Below, one piece after another: positions 46,682 to 58,076 of a DNA stretch of 64,000 nt. Both the position numbers and the translations under genes were made by a program. The DNA comes from Blumeriella jaapii. Taxonomy: Eukaryota; Ascomycota; Leotiomycetes; Helotiales; Drepanopezizaceae. The stretch lies in NCBI GenBank assembly GCA_009599575.1, contig VWND01000008.1, positions 372,001-436,000 of the forward strand. The letters run 5' to 3'. The notes under the pieces are model-generated. The model did no database searches, was not told the origin of the DNA, and saw only the letters and a list, made by a program, of their open reading frames with translations. The stretch's first letter is position 1; every line of letters starts with the position of its first letter.

Positions 46682-48984
46682 GGATTCTCCGGTCGATGCG
46701 GTTCCGCGTCTGTTCGACGCTTCGAGAGCACACGAAGTGGCGGCTTCGAGGGAGCGAGGAAGAAAGATCCGAAGTCTGAACGACACGCATTCATCTCACG
46801 GTCGCGCAAGGCCCAATCCAGGCGCCAGGGACGTCTGTCACGGAAGTCTCCCAGTCGCCTCGTCCAGATCAGGCTGGCGTCGCAGCAGGTGGTGCGTCGG
46901 TCGTCTTTGGAGCTCTATCGCCCTCTTCCACACACGCACCAACAAGCAATAGTGGCTCGTTGCTCTGCAGTCCGAGGAGCTCTTGCGAAGACGCCTCCCC
47001 CGCGAGAGGCGAGGCCCGCTTCTTATAAGAGGTCTCGAGGATTGCAGGAGGATGGCGGCTAAGTGGCGGTTCTCTCGAATCGCATCTTCGGAGCCGTTCA
47101 GCTCGGAACATCCTGGGAGCTTGCGTGATGTCTTGGGGGTGGATCCGATCGATGCATTGGCGACACATGTCCGGGGAGCGTGGTCGAGAAGCTCTTATTT
47201 GCGCTCTCGTACGGTACGGTATGTGCGTGCGTATGTATGTACTGCGCAGGACGTGATCGGGTCAAAGAAAGCTCAGTGAGTGAGTGAGTGAGTGAGTGAC
47301 CTGTCCAGCAGAGGGGACCCGTCGTGGATGGACGAGCTGGGAGACGAAAGTCCGACTCGACGATTTGCTTGCCTGAGAGTTGTTCGACGTGCGGACATGT
47401 TGCTGGATCGGGAGCGCTGCATATGTGGGTTGGTCTTCGCTGGGGGGACCGACTCTTCAGCTGCAGAAGAGAAGGGCTGCGTGGCGATGCATCGCACCGT
47501 ACAGTACCAGATGTGGACGATGTATTTCTGTACGTACTGTACTGTAGGACCGTAGAGTGAGGAGATGACTGTACCGTATGCGGACCGTCCAAGGATGAGC
47601 GCCATGGGGCCGAGTTGGAGCCTCATTTTCCCACAGGATCCGAGATGCTCGCTTCGCAAGTTCTTATAGATAGACCCGATGGGGGGAGGCGGCTCACGGG
47701 ATTAGCGAGGAGAAAGCGCAGTACTGGTTTGTACTGTATTTGTTTTGTTTTTGTACTGTATATGTTTTGTATTTGTACTGTATTTATTTTGTATTTGTAT
47801 CGTATCTGTACCGTATTTGTACTGTATTTGTAACGTATCTGTACCGTACACAATCGTCCTCTGCTCTGATCTGTACAGACATACATACAGTACAGCAGGA
47901 GAATGCAAGACAGACTCACCAGGCAGGTCAGCCAGCATGGCAGACCTCGGAGCCCCGTCTCGTTCAGGTGAGAACTCGCAAGCTTTGCCGTCCATCGGGA
48001 AAAGTGCAACAGTTGAACCAACAGCTGAACCGGCGGTTGGTCTACAGGACATACTGTACAGTACCAACGATCCAAACCCATGACCACACGTTTCCCGACC
48101 ACGTGTGACTCGGCGCGGCTTTTCCAACCGCGTTCAAGCTCTTTGGTGCAGTGCAGTGCGGTACAGGACCGTAGAACCCAACCGGTGGTTGAGTAGCGAG
48201 TCTGCGAACGCGTGAAGAGCCTCGCTCACCGCAGTGTTCTGAGGTTTGTGAATCTTGATGAAGGCTACTGTTATACAGGATAGCATGTACAGGATAGTAT
48301 GTACAGGATAGTATGTACAGGATAGTATGTACAGGATATTATGTACAAGATAATATATACAGGATAATATGTACAAGACAATGTGTACAAGATAATGTGT
48401 ACAAGATAGTACTTACAGGATAGTTTGTACAGAATAGTACCTACAGAAGAGTTGGTACAGGATAATTCTTACAGGATAGTATTATACAAAATAGTTTTGT
48501 ACAAGAGAGTATATACAGAATAGTAAATACAGGATAGTATTGTACAAGATAAAACATGCAGGATAATATGTACAAAGTAGTATATACAAAATAGTATTAT
48601 ACAGGACAGTATATACAAAATACCACATACAAGATAGTATATACAACACAGTAAATCTCACGAAACGCATCTAGATTCTAGCTGTGTAAGGTATCTAGTA
48701 TTGTAGTAACCTAACGCCCATTGCACAGCACGGAACCACCATTTTTCCACAGCCGCGGCTGCCAGGGGGCCGGCCTATTGTATGTCCTGTATATCCTGTA
48801 TGTCCCGTACTAACTATCCTTCCAGACTGACCGTGCGAAGACAACCCTCTCGAGACACAATCGGCACGGTAGCATCCAACGGCAACAGGGCACCAGGGCA
48901 AAGGCCAAATCTGCGAGAAAAGAACGCAAAACACATCCTCCTCGCCGTCACACGTCCCCCCTCGCCCTGGACACGACGGCGAAC
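46682..48984. other. Intergenic region with micro- and minisatellites
   Basis: No gene is supported. It contains a (GTGA)n run at 47275-47300, a TGTACTGTATTTGTTTTG-type repeat at 47729-47850 and GTACTGTACAG motifs at 47497-47546 and 48050-48065. An ACAGGATAGTATGT minisatellite (48266-48650) follows, then TGTCCTGTATA repeats near 48780-48810. It includes the upstream regions of both flanking, divergently oriented genes. Confidence 0.6.
48266..48650. repeat. ACAGGATAGTATGT minisatellite, about 26 units
   Basis: Fourteen- to sixteen-base units of the form RTACARGATARTATGT run for about 385 bp. The left units are nearly identical and the right units are more diverged. No spacers exist, so this is not a CRISPR array. 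Confidence 0.92.
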
Positions 48985-49988
48985 ATGGCATCAGCGACAG
49001 CAGCACCGACGGCGACATCCTCTCCTGCCCTCGCCCAAGCCGCCGACACCCTCGACGCCAACACGAACCACGAGATCCCCTCCCACGCCACGCTGAAGAG
49101 CATCGAGGACCTGCCGCTGCGGGACGTCGAGGGGAGGCCGGTCCCCTTCAAGAGTCTGTACACGGGGCCCAACGTCGCGCGCCGAGTGCTGGTCATCTTC
49201 ATCCGGCATTTCTACTGCGGAGTACGTTGCGCGTCGCATGATCCCCCGCCACTGACGGTCGTTCGGGGGCCGAGGGAGAGGAAGAGAAGAGAAGACGCGA
49301 CGAGACCAGACGCGACGAGACGAGACGAGACAAGCACAGACAAGACGAGAAAACAAGATGAGAAGACAAGCCGAGCCAAATACATGCTGATGCCAGACTA
49401 CAGAACTGCCAGGAATACATCCGCGCCCTGACCTCCTCCATCACGCCGGCGCGTCTCCTCTCCCTTCCCATGCCGACCTCCATCGCCATCGTCGGCTGCG
49501 GCGCGCCCGCCCTCATCCCCATGTACCAGGACGCGACGGCCTGCCCGTTCCCCATCTTCGCCGACCCGAGCAAGCAGCTCTTCTCGGCGCTCGGCATGCT
49601 GCGCACGCTGAACATGGGCCGCCGGCCGGCCTACCAGCGCAAGGAGCAGCTGAGCCTGGTCTTCGAGAGCTTCATGCAGATCGTCAAGACGGCCCCGAGC
49701 GGCAAGGTGCTGCAGGGCGGCGACATCTCCCAGGTCGGCGGCGAGTTCTTGTTCGAGCCGCTGGACCCGCCGCCGGGGAGCGCGGCGCCGGCTGGCTCGG
49801 AGCATGGGGAGGGCGAGGAGAAGAGGCTGACGTGGTGTCACCGCATGCAAAACACGCGCGACCACGCCGAGATCTCCGAGCTGAGCGCCCTCTTGGGCTT
49901 GGATGGCGAGACCGGCGCGACGGGGAAGAACGAGAAGCCGTCGTCGGACGCGCTGAGCGCGCAGAAGAAGACGGACCGAACTGGGTGA
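48985..49988 (+). CDS. Peroxiredoxin-like (AhpC/TSA family 2) protein
   Basis: This is a thioredoxin-fold protein of the AhpC-TSA_2/PRXL2-like group. The model has exon 1 at 48985-49221, an intron at 49222-49403 (182 nt, GTACGT...TACAG) and exon 2 at 49404-49988, giving 273 residues. The junction rebuilds IRHFYCG-NCQEYIRAL, placing a C-G-N-C pair at residues 78-81 where peroxiredoxins keep their redox cysteine. Upstream is IEDLPLRDVEGRPVPF, the usual AhpC/TSA start. Downstream are IVGCGAPALIPMYQDATACP, FPIFADPS and LGMLRTLNMGRRP. It probably acts as a thiol antioxidant or redox regulator; the exact substrate is not predictable. The C-terminal ~40 residues are charged and low in complexity. 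The intron contains a (GACGA)n-like purine repeat. The ATG in GAACATGGC suits fungal initiation. Confidence 0.88.
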
Positions 49989-50616
49989 GAGGGCGGCGGA
50001 GGGGGGTGTGCTGGCCCGACCAGGCTGTGTGTAGTTGCGGCATGAGTGCTACGACTGACTGTATGCTGCTTGGTCGGAAGAGGCAGAGGCAGAGGCAGAT
50101 GGTGATGGTGATGCTCTTCTCTGGTGGACTCGCGCTGCTCGTTTGCTGCGCTGACGGGATCCCGCTCGATGGACCGCTTGGGATCCCGTGGCCGGTTTCT
50201 TTTTTTTCTCTCTACAATATACCAAGGGAGAAGAGATGGAGATGCTTCTCCAGAAGCTCGCTCATGTCATGTTTCAAAGCTTCGACGTTTTTTTTGTACG
50301 TTTTATATTATATATCGTAGCGATCTATGCTTCTTTCTATCAGCAACAACAACAATAACACTTTCCTCTCCCTTTCCCTTCCCTCCCCCCTTCCCTTACC
50401 CTCCCCTCCCTCTCCCTCTCCCCACGCTCAAAACATCCACCCCTCCCCCCCCTCTTTGAGTACAGGCCATCCACAAGGGTCGCCCGTTGCAGTTGCAGGT
50501 CCAGCCGATCCTACCCCCACAGCACACGTCTCTGTCGTGGAAGAAACGAACGGCTCGTGGACTGACTGACTGACTGACTGACCGCTTGACAGACCGGATT
50601 GATCTTGCGTGAGGAT

Positions 50617-50760
50617 GTTGTATTGTATTGTATTGTATTGTATTGTATTGTATTGTATTGTATTGTATTGTATTGTATTGTAAGCTGTGATGGTTATATC
50701 AGGTGGCGTGTGTGTTTTTGTGATGTGCTTGAGCTTGGATTTTTGTTTGTGTGTGTGTGT

Positions 50761-50800
<40 letters not shown>

Positions 50801-50935
50801 ATATGTGTATGTGTGTATATGTGTATATGTGTATATGTGTGTATATGTGTATATGTGTATGTGTATATGTGTATGTGTATATGTATGTATGTGTAAGGTA
50901 TATATGTATATAGGTATGTATGTATGTTTATAAAT
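50617..50935. repeat. (TTGTA)n followed by (TG)n/(TATG)n array
   Basis: About 13 TTGTA units (50617-50681) are followed after 60 bp by a pure GT run and then ATGTGTAT-type alternation to 50935. The GT/AT alternation is prone to Z-DNA or slippage. Confidence 0.92.
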
Positions 50936-51092
50936 ATGTATACATGTACCTATGTTCCTTATGTATGGATATCAGCCACGATCGACACCTACCGGCTTTG
51001 CTCTGCTTCGAGGTAACTACTAACTGACAGGCAGATACGGTAAGCTTGCCCGTCTGGATACGAGCGGTGTTTTCTGTATGGCGTCTGGGTCT

Positions 51093-51480
51093 TGATTTTG
51101 GTCTGAGTCTTGTTCTTATTTTTGATCTTGTTCTTGATTTTGGTCCTGATTTCGGTCTTGATTTTGGTCTTGGTCTTGAACTTGATCTTGCACTTGATCT
51201 TGCTCTTGCACTTGATCTTGCTCTTGCACTTGATCTTGCACTTGCACTTGCACTTGATCTTGATCTTGATCTTGATCTTGATCTTGATCTTGATCTTGAT
51301 CTTGATCTTGATCTTGATCTTGCTCTTGCTCTTGATCTTGCTCTTGATCTTGCACTTGATCTTGCATTTGATCTTGCACTTGATCTTGCACTTGATCTTG
51401 GTCTTGATCTTGATCTTGCTCTTGATCTTGCTCTTGATCTTGCTCTTGATCTTGATCTTGAACTTGTTCTGATTTCAATT
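51093..51480. repeat. CTTGAT hexanucleotide array
   Basis: CTTGAT, CTTGCT and CTTGCA units run about 390 bp, with the purest CTTGAT stretch at 51257-51322. CTTGAA/TTTGAT variants continue at lower purity to about 51720. Confidence 0.95.
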
Positions 51481-52568
51481 TTAAACTCATTTTTGCACTT
51501 GATCTTGCACTTGATCTTGCACCTGAATTCGAATTTGAATTTGTTTCTGATTTCAAGTTTATATTCATTTTTCCATTCGATTTTGAATTTGATTTTGAAT
51601 TTAATTCTAACCTTAAAAACTTAAACTTAAACTTGATCTTGCATTTGATTTTGAACTTGATCTTGCTTGCACTTGATCTGACCTGACTTGATCTCACCGG
51701 ACTTGATCTGACCTGATCTGACCCGACCTTGACCTAGACTGGAAGACCGAGACCGACACCGAGACGACACTACCTCCTGCTCTACTGTACCTACCGACTA
51801 CCAAACATAGCAACCAAAAAAAAAAAAAGAAAAAAAAAAATTCAAAGCGCTTCTTCATAATCTGCACCCATCAACGACTGAAGTTCCCGAGTAATATGCT
51901 AATGCCGAGACAACAAGCGAAGGGAACCATGTACAGTACAGTACAGTACAGTACAGTACCTAGCTAGCTGGCGGTTCGGCACAGTACTTACAAGGTACCT
52001 AATAGGTACCTATGTACGGTGCTGTACGACCTACACACACAAACAGCGAAACAACGAAACTTACCTCCGCAGCAGAACCCAACAACCTCGACTTCGAGAC
52101 GCTCGCCTATCGCAGGTTTGGGTTGCGGAGGCTTCGCACCTGCACCTGCACTTGCCTGCCTGCCTGCCTGGGTCTGGGTATCTATCACTACCTCGTGCAA
52201 GCTGTGAACTAACTGGCTTGGCTGACTTCAGACCCGCGCGGACAGGCTTGCGATCGCGAGAGGAGGAGAGGTGTGGGCGCCACTTCGCATCCTTTTCGGT
52301 GCGAGACTCCTTCGAATCGAAGCCAGGTATGTACATCGGCCTTGCTCCGATCGTTTCGTGGTAGAGTTGGGTGTCTGTGTGCGCTCATTCTGCCGAGAGC
52401 CTGATGCCACGCCGGGGAACTAATCCCACACGAGAGAACGGGGGGCCTGAACTGAATAGACGGCAGAAAAGCGGATTCCAATATACATACCTACGTACTA
52501 ACCTCCGCCTTGTAGATCACAACCACCTTTGGTGGAGTAGAAGGAGTGTCAAGCGTGAACACTCCGCC

Positions 52569-54423
52569 TCAAGCCGCCCACCGAAAAGGATGGGCTTCGG
52601 TGTTCAAGACGAACTCATCGAGACTCACCAGCTCCGGCTCGCTAAACAGCAGATAGAAATACTTGAGCGTCTCCCCCAGCCAGAACGACTCCATGCTATC
52701 CTCGTGCTCCGGCTGCATGCTCATAACATTCGCGAGACGCGCGTGCGCGATCTCCGTCTTCGTGTGCCGCGCAACGGCCTCGAACATCTTCCACCCTTTT
52801 TCCGCCCAGGCCGGGTCGGCCGTCAAGCGATACATGACGAAGACCGACTCGATGGCTTCCGGGCGGAGCTGGTACGAGGGGTCGTCGACGCGCTTGAAGC
52901 CGTTGCCCTCGCCTGTCCAGATACAGAGCCCGTCAGGCGCGCACGGCTCGACGTGCGAGAAGTCGGGCATGATGCCTGACAGCGTGTTGCTGTAGCCCCA
53001 GACGCAGCCGTCGGTGAGCTTGGCGGCCGTCTCGAGCTCCTCCTTCGAGTTGCTGATGCGAGAACCGAGGGCCACCATGCCGCCGACAAAGCAGGCGAGG
53101 TGCTGGAACTGCCCGTCGAGGAACGGCTGGTCGTTGAACATGTGTTTGTGCCCGACATGAGGATATCTGGATTGCCGGGGACGAGGGGCCGGAAGAACAG
53201 ATGCTGGCTGAACGTGGAAAAGGCCGAGCGATACATGTCATTGTATTGATCGGACACCTGGTAATGTAAGAGATGCGTTTTAGGGAGGTACTCGAACGCC
53301 GAGTCTGTTTGGCGAGCCGTCAACACCAGCCTGTCACGAGGTTCGGGTACGTAGGGGATCTACCTGCTAAGACACCAAGCGAAAACTTCTTGTCTTGAAA
53401 CGACAGATAGTCCCCCGAGCAGTTCGCGATCATGGGCCACATTCCAGGCAGATCCGTAAGGGCTTGCGTGTGGGCAAGTTGCTCAGTGACAGACTGAATT
53501 AGCGAAGCGTACTTTGGGTCTCCTGTCGCCTGACTTAGGCGAATGAACTCCATGCTCAAGCTAGCAATCTGTGCAAGTACAACATCATCGCCATTGCTCA
53601 ACTTCTCTTCCGTAGCCTCTTTCCAGAAATAGTATGGGACAGGCAGCCCGCTGGTGGTACTGCGGCAAGCTCGCGATTAGCATCACTATTGAAGGGGATC
53701 GCCAAGCATGCAAAGAGCACAGAGCAGTGACAAGACCGTGGGAAGAGAAGAGAGAATGCACATCAGAACCAAGAGTTCGAGTAGTGAAGGCTTTGGGATT
53801 GATTGGCAACGCAAAGACTTGGAGAGCACGCACTCGAACGCTTTGGTCAGGAAGTCTCCCAGCTCCCTCGCCTTCCTCAGCAAAACAGGGTGCTTCCCAC
53901 CACTGACGTCCCACGCGCCCAGCAACCCCCCCAGGTATCTGATCGTGACCTCAAACACCGGCACTCGGTCGGCGTTCGGCTTCGTGAAATCGATCTGTTC
54001 CAGCGCCTGCAGCGCCTCTGCGAACTCGTCCTCGAGTCCCATCACAAGGAGGCTGTCCAACGAGTCGACCAGGGTCGCGGCCCAGCCGACGAATGGGTCC
54101 TTCTGGCCCCCGGACACGGGCATGACTTCGTCGTGCAACCAGGCGTGGTCTTTGTACCCTTTCCAGGCATGTTTGAATGCAGCTTCGACCTGGGCCCGCC
54201 GCTCCAGCCGCTGCTTCTTCGCGGCTGAGGCTTCGAGCGGGAACTTGGCCTGTATCCGATACGGGCTTCGGCGCGCGAGGAGGGGGAGACTGCCGGTGGA
54301 GGAGGAGGAATAGAGATACACGAAGATGACACAGAAAATGAGAAGAAGGTGGCGGATCCGCAGTCGGAAGCGGCGAGGTCGAGAAACGATCGTTCGAAAA
54401 TCGCGAGCCACCTTTTCGGCCAT
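52569..54423 (-). CDS. Class I alpha-1,2-mannosidase (GH47) with one-base frame break
   Basis: GH47 enzymes trim alpha-1,2-mannose from N-glycans in the ER/Golgi. The model starts at the first ATG in frame (54423, MAEKVARDF) and has exons 53834-54423, 53364-53659 and 52569-53304. A basic N-terminus and one membrane segment (RHLLLIFCVIFVYLY) fit a type II Golgi/ER protein. Family motifs are HDEVMPVSGG, GWAATLVDSLDSLLVMGL, IRYLGGLLGAWDVSG, AFDTTSGLPVPYYFWKEA (across intron 1), LADSAFEYLPK (across intron 2), QHLACFVGGM, RPEAIESVFVMYR and the terminal TEAHPF. Introns are 53660-53833 and 53305-53363. Between DILMSG and HKHMFNDQ (near 53148) the frame shifts. The total coding length becomes a multiple of three if one base is added there, so a single-base deletion or sequence error is likely; no intron explains it. 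The expected product is about 540 residues. Confidence 0.85.
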
Positions 54424-55140
54424 TGGAGTTACTTTCCTAGCAACGCGGATGTATACATGGTTGAAATGGGGGATGTTGAGGCGTGAAGCTGGGAAGCTTT
54501 TGATGGCGCTTAGTGGTTGTGTACTCACGTGATGAGGCTCTGAGTTAAGCGGCCGCCTCGGCCCGCATCCTCAAAGCCAATTTGACAGTACTTAACTTGA
54601 GATTCATACGTTTATGTACACCTGATGGTATTCCCTTCAAGAGACTTCGGTTAACTGATTACCATAGTACAACTAATCCGGACAAAAGCAGCCACATTTT
54701 CCTCCACCCAATAAAAGCATGTATGTACATAGTATGTATACATACTCGCTTGATCAGGGTTGCGAATTCAGGTACATCCACATTATGCTACAGGACGTGA
54801 TATTGGTTCATACAGAAAAGAAAAAAAGCCGTTAAGTATCAATCATGCTGAAGTTTGGACGATCGTATGTATTCTCTACCAAGTCCAACAGGGATGTACT
54901 ACACATCAGCCTTCCAAGGCTAAAAGTCGATGTGAAGCTCAATATGTAAACAGCCAAAGCATCTAACGCTGAGCGTATTGCGATGCTTTGTCATTCCATG
55001 CTAATGTCGCAGTCAAGGTCCATGCCCAAATCCAGATATCAGGGACACAGCGCGCGCTGCAATCTTCCTCCCCATCTCCACAATCATCAAACGAATACTC
55101 CAACGTCCCTCAACCCCCCAGCATGACCACCCGCCCGCTT
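54424..55140. other. Intergenic between GH47 and small secreted protein genes
   Basis: No gene is supported. The open frame of the GH47 gene continues upstream of 54423 to 54528 with only a GTG start. There is a TATGTACATAGTATGTATACATAC palindrome-rich stretch at 54722-54745. Confidence 0.55.
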
Positions 55141-55638
55141 TCACGCCATGCCCTCTCCCGCCTGTCCTCGAGAAGTACGAGGCGTCGGCGTCTCTTCTTC
55201 CCTCTTCCTCATAGACCCCACGCTCCCCAAAACGTCCCCCAAGCCAATGGTGCCCACGCCAGGCGTCGGCCCCAACTCCCAAGTCCCCAGCGCCGTCGTC
55301 GCAAACGTCTGCACGAAGAGCCCCCACGTCGCGCTCGTCACCCCGTTGACCGTGAACAGGCTTCCTGCCGTCGTCGAGATCGGGTACTGGCTCGGCGCGA
55401 GCGTGGTCGGCGCCACGCCGCCGCCGGCCGCTAATTGTCGCTCTTCGATTTCAGAGACGTCGAGGGACGACGGGGAGGAGGGCTTTGTTTGATCGCGGTT
55501 TTGGAGATGAGGGACGGCGTAGGCTTCGGGCGCCGTGAGGAGCTCGGTGTCGTTTTCCTGGAGGTGGTGGGGGTCGGTATTTATGCTCGCTGCGGCGAGA
55601 GATGTCAAGGCGAGGATGAACAGGCATTGCAATCCCAT
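55141..55638 (-). CDS. Small secreted protein, 165 aa, with conserved fungal motif
   Basis: The protein begins with a clear signal peptide (MGLQCLFILALTSLAAAS). A charged pro-like region of about 60 residues follows, then APTTLAPSQYPISTTAGS, a short hydrophobic part, and TFATTALGTWELGPTPGVG followed by TIGLGDVLGSVGSM. The segment TFxTTxLGTWxLGxxPxxGxIGLG resembles a family of small fungal secreted or wall proteins of unknown function; I recall it as conserved but cannot name it. Potential Kex2-type or dibasic processing sites are EERQ before the conserved domain and MRKREE after it. There is a single exon from the ATG at 55638. The end is hydrophilic, so there is no GPI signal. Confidence 0.75.
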   Translation of the reverse strand: MGLQCLFILALTSLAAASINTDPHHLQENDTELLTAPEAYAVPHLQNRDQTKPSSPSSLDVSEIEERQLAAGGGVAPTTLAPSQYPISTTAGSLFTVNGVTSATWGLFVQTFATTALGTWELGPTPGVGTIGLGDVLGSVGSMRKREEETPTPRTSRGQAGEGMA

Positions 55639-57263
55639 TTTGGACGTGTGGAAGTTTTTTGAAGGGGCGTGGAGGAGTGGATATCGTAGGCTCTGCGAAA
55701 AGACTAGCCGGAGATGCTGAGTCGGTGTTGGAATTTCTTGTGCCCCTCGATGGAGAGTGATATTCTTGTCTTTCCCTCAGCGGCTTTCGTGCCGGATATC
55801 TTTTTTCCCCTTTTTTTCTTCTTTTCGTTCAAATCCCAATCCTGCCTCGATGTCGAGTCTTCTGTGAGCGCTATCCTTGCGTGGTTTAAGAAGTCGCCAA
55901 CTCCATTCGTGGTTGACGTTGTTAATCCGAAAAGCTTGAAAGAGAGAAGAAAGACGAAGGCGATGATCCGAGCCTTTTTTGGCTCGCTCGTGCTCCCCAC
56001 TGGTCTTTCTCATCTGGGGAAGGTGCCAAGAACCAAAGAAACAATGCCGCTCGCCTCTCGAGAGAGAATGGGAGACTGCAAGTGCATCTGGCAAGATTGA
56101 GAGATGCCTTGAGCACTTAGCCGGTCGAGGATGGAGACGTTAAAAAATGGGTAGCTTTGTTCACAAGATATCAAAGTACTACACTATCGTTCCTTTCTTT
56201 CACTTCGCTTTTTTCTTTCTCTTTCAAAATCCGAGTGACCTGAGAAGGCTTGGCGGCTGTGGCTTGAGGTTTGAATGTGTCACGTGGCTAAACGGGCGAA
56301 GCGAATCTGGTTAGAAAACAAAGGCAAATAGAACAGAGGTCAGCATCCATATCGATCAAGAGAGCTCGATGATGACAACCCATCGTTTGTTTGAACGGTT
56401 GATGTCGATACAAGTCCTCGAATGTAAAACGTGGCCGTACCCGAGCTTTTATCAAGCAGAACTGAAAGGCCTGCCTTATGGTACTGTACAGCACAGTTCC
56501 ATTTACCTCACTTCCAGTCAGTCCGTTCTGAGTCGAGGGCCGTCTTCTCTTGAAAACCTTCTCTCTTTCACTACCTCCCAAAACGAGCTGATTTATTGCA
56601 ACACATCTGGCTCCTCCCCGCACTGACAAGTTCCGGAGGTACGATCCCCTGCGTACTGCCGGCCATTGACCACAGCAGCAACCATTACCAACTCCACTTC
56701 TTTCCGCACCCGTCTCTTCGAACCGCCCTTACGAACAACTCCCTTCCCTAGATGTTTGTTTCCTTCCTCAATCACGACAGGTCCATACAGGAGAGAAGGC
56801 GAAAGTTCCACGTCCAACCGAATTTGTGATCGGGGGGCTCCTGGGTTGGATCAAGTAAATGGTCGGAATTTCAAACTTCAATACTCCGGCCGTCTTCAAA
56901 TCCAATGTGAGAGACGACATACGGTGCCCACGGGATATATGTAGCTGTTTGAGCACGTGGTAGGCTCTTGTATACCAAATTCGTTTTATGACGACTGTGG
57001 TCCCATTAGCAGCAAGGCGCCTTCTCGCATCTAGAAGTATTCCTAGAACAATTTGGCGGAACAGTTCTCGTATGATCCGTACAGATCCTAGATATGCCCA
57101 TCGCACGGAGTGCTGTGAGCGAGATCCATAGTTTGACTTCGACATCGGAATCCGACCGTAGCTTTACAGACTACCTTCCCGTGTCTTTCGAGTCCGAGGT
57201 CTTGACATTGGATGTATCTCGGAATTTGGGGTCAACAGTCTTAACCAGATCTTGGGTATCCAT
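55639..57263. other. Intergenic, no gene recognised
   Basis: Several open frames of 80-130 codons lie on both strands (for example 56768-57145 on the minus strand and 55714-56100 on the plus strand), but none shows recognisable motifs or a clear splice structure. A GTACTGTACAGCACAG motif lies at 56480-56495. Confidence 0.5.
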
Positions 57264-58076
57264 TTAGGTAGCCGGCTCTTCGGCATTTTCTGGCACTGTT
57301 TTTTGATCCGATTTGGCTCTCTCTTCCATCTGCACCCTCTCTTCCCACAAGGGCTGCAGACCTCCCATAGCTCGCGGCGTCTGACTCCGCTGTCTCACAA
57401 TCTCTTGACGTTTCGCGTACCACTCATTGCTGATCGGTGTCCCATCAGGATCGTACCGCAACGACTTCTGCTCCTCGGGCGAAAGGACCTCCTCAACACG
57501 ATACGCGCTCTTCTCCGTGTCCCAGTCCATCAACCCCTCCGACCAATTAGACTTAGGGACCGTCTTTCGCAGTGTATGCGCTATATATGATGATTTTTTG
57601 GGTAGCGGGCCGTAGGGTCCATGGCAAGGGTTCTGTCGAGGGGATACCAGGAACGCATTGTGGTCGTAGTTGGTCTCCGAGGCGTAAAGCGAGAACACCT
57701 TTGAAGTCTCGCCGGTCGCATCGACAGCAGTTCCGTCCGTTGATTCGGTGACCAGGCGGTAGCGGATAGGGGACACGTTCTGGAGGTCCTTGACGGAGGA
57801 TACGGAGCTATACACAGAGATAAAGCTATTGTGGACTGGCTTCTTGGGATCGTACTTGGGGGGATCAGCACAGTGCTCGAGACTGATGTGTTATCCATCG
57901 GGTCGACAAACTTTGTGCGATTTGAACACGGCCACTTCTCCGAAACGCTCAATCACTCGCAACACCTCGCGGCGCTCAGCGAAGGTCTCGGGGGTCGGGT
58001 AGACTTTTAAATGGAGGGTTCGCGCGGCTAAGGTACGCACAGATGAAGCTGTTTTCGCTCCTGAAATTGACGACAT
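57264..58076 (-). CDS. Conserved fungal protein with RRM-like N-terminal fold, 251 aa
   Basis: The model has exon 1 at 57912-58076, an intron at 57855-57911 (57 nt, GTTTGT...CCAAG) and exon 2 at 57264-57854. The junction rebuilds KSHKYDPKKPVHNSF. The N-terminal ~90 residues read RTLHLKVYPTPETFAERREV, then LRVIERFGEVAVFKSHK and NSFISVYSSVSSVKDL. This pattern of beta-alpha-beta with F-G-E-V and a later beta strand with SV resembles an RNA-recognition motif. The Ser/Thr/Arg-rich first 20 residues lack acids and could be a mitochondrial presequence. The second half has SNWSEGLMDWDTEKSAYRVE and a conserved-looking RYDPDGTPISNEWYAKRQEI, ending in a charged Gln/Glu-rich tail. I do not know the exact family; an RNA-linked mitochondrial role is inference. 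Confidence 0.78.

Larger units (their letters stand above)
49989..52568. other. Intergenic region dominated by microsatellites
   Basis: No gene is supported over 2.6 kb. The repeats are (TTGTA)n at 50617-50681, a TG/TATG array at 50745-50935, a CTTGAT hexamer array at 51093-51480 with degenerate continuation to about 51720, poly-A runs at 51817-51840 and (GTACA)n at 51932-51958. The plus- and minus-strand open frames across the hexamer array are Leu-Asp or Gln-Asp repeats caused by it. Confidence 0.65.

Noticed and set aside
48266..48650. Possible CRISPR-like array
   Set aside because: Units are contiguous 14-16 mers with no unique spacers and no cas genes nearby; the host is a eukaryote.
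51046..51697. Long Leu-Asp and Gln-Asp open frames on both strands
   Set aside because: Both are products of the CTTGAT hexamer array.
55820..55850. GTTCAAATCC as a tRNA T-arm
   Set aside because: No acceptor stem, D-arm or anticodon arm can be placed around it.
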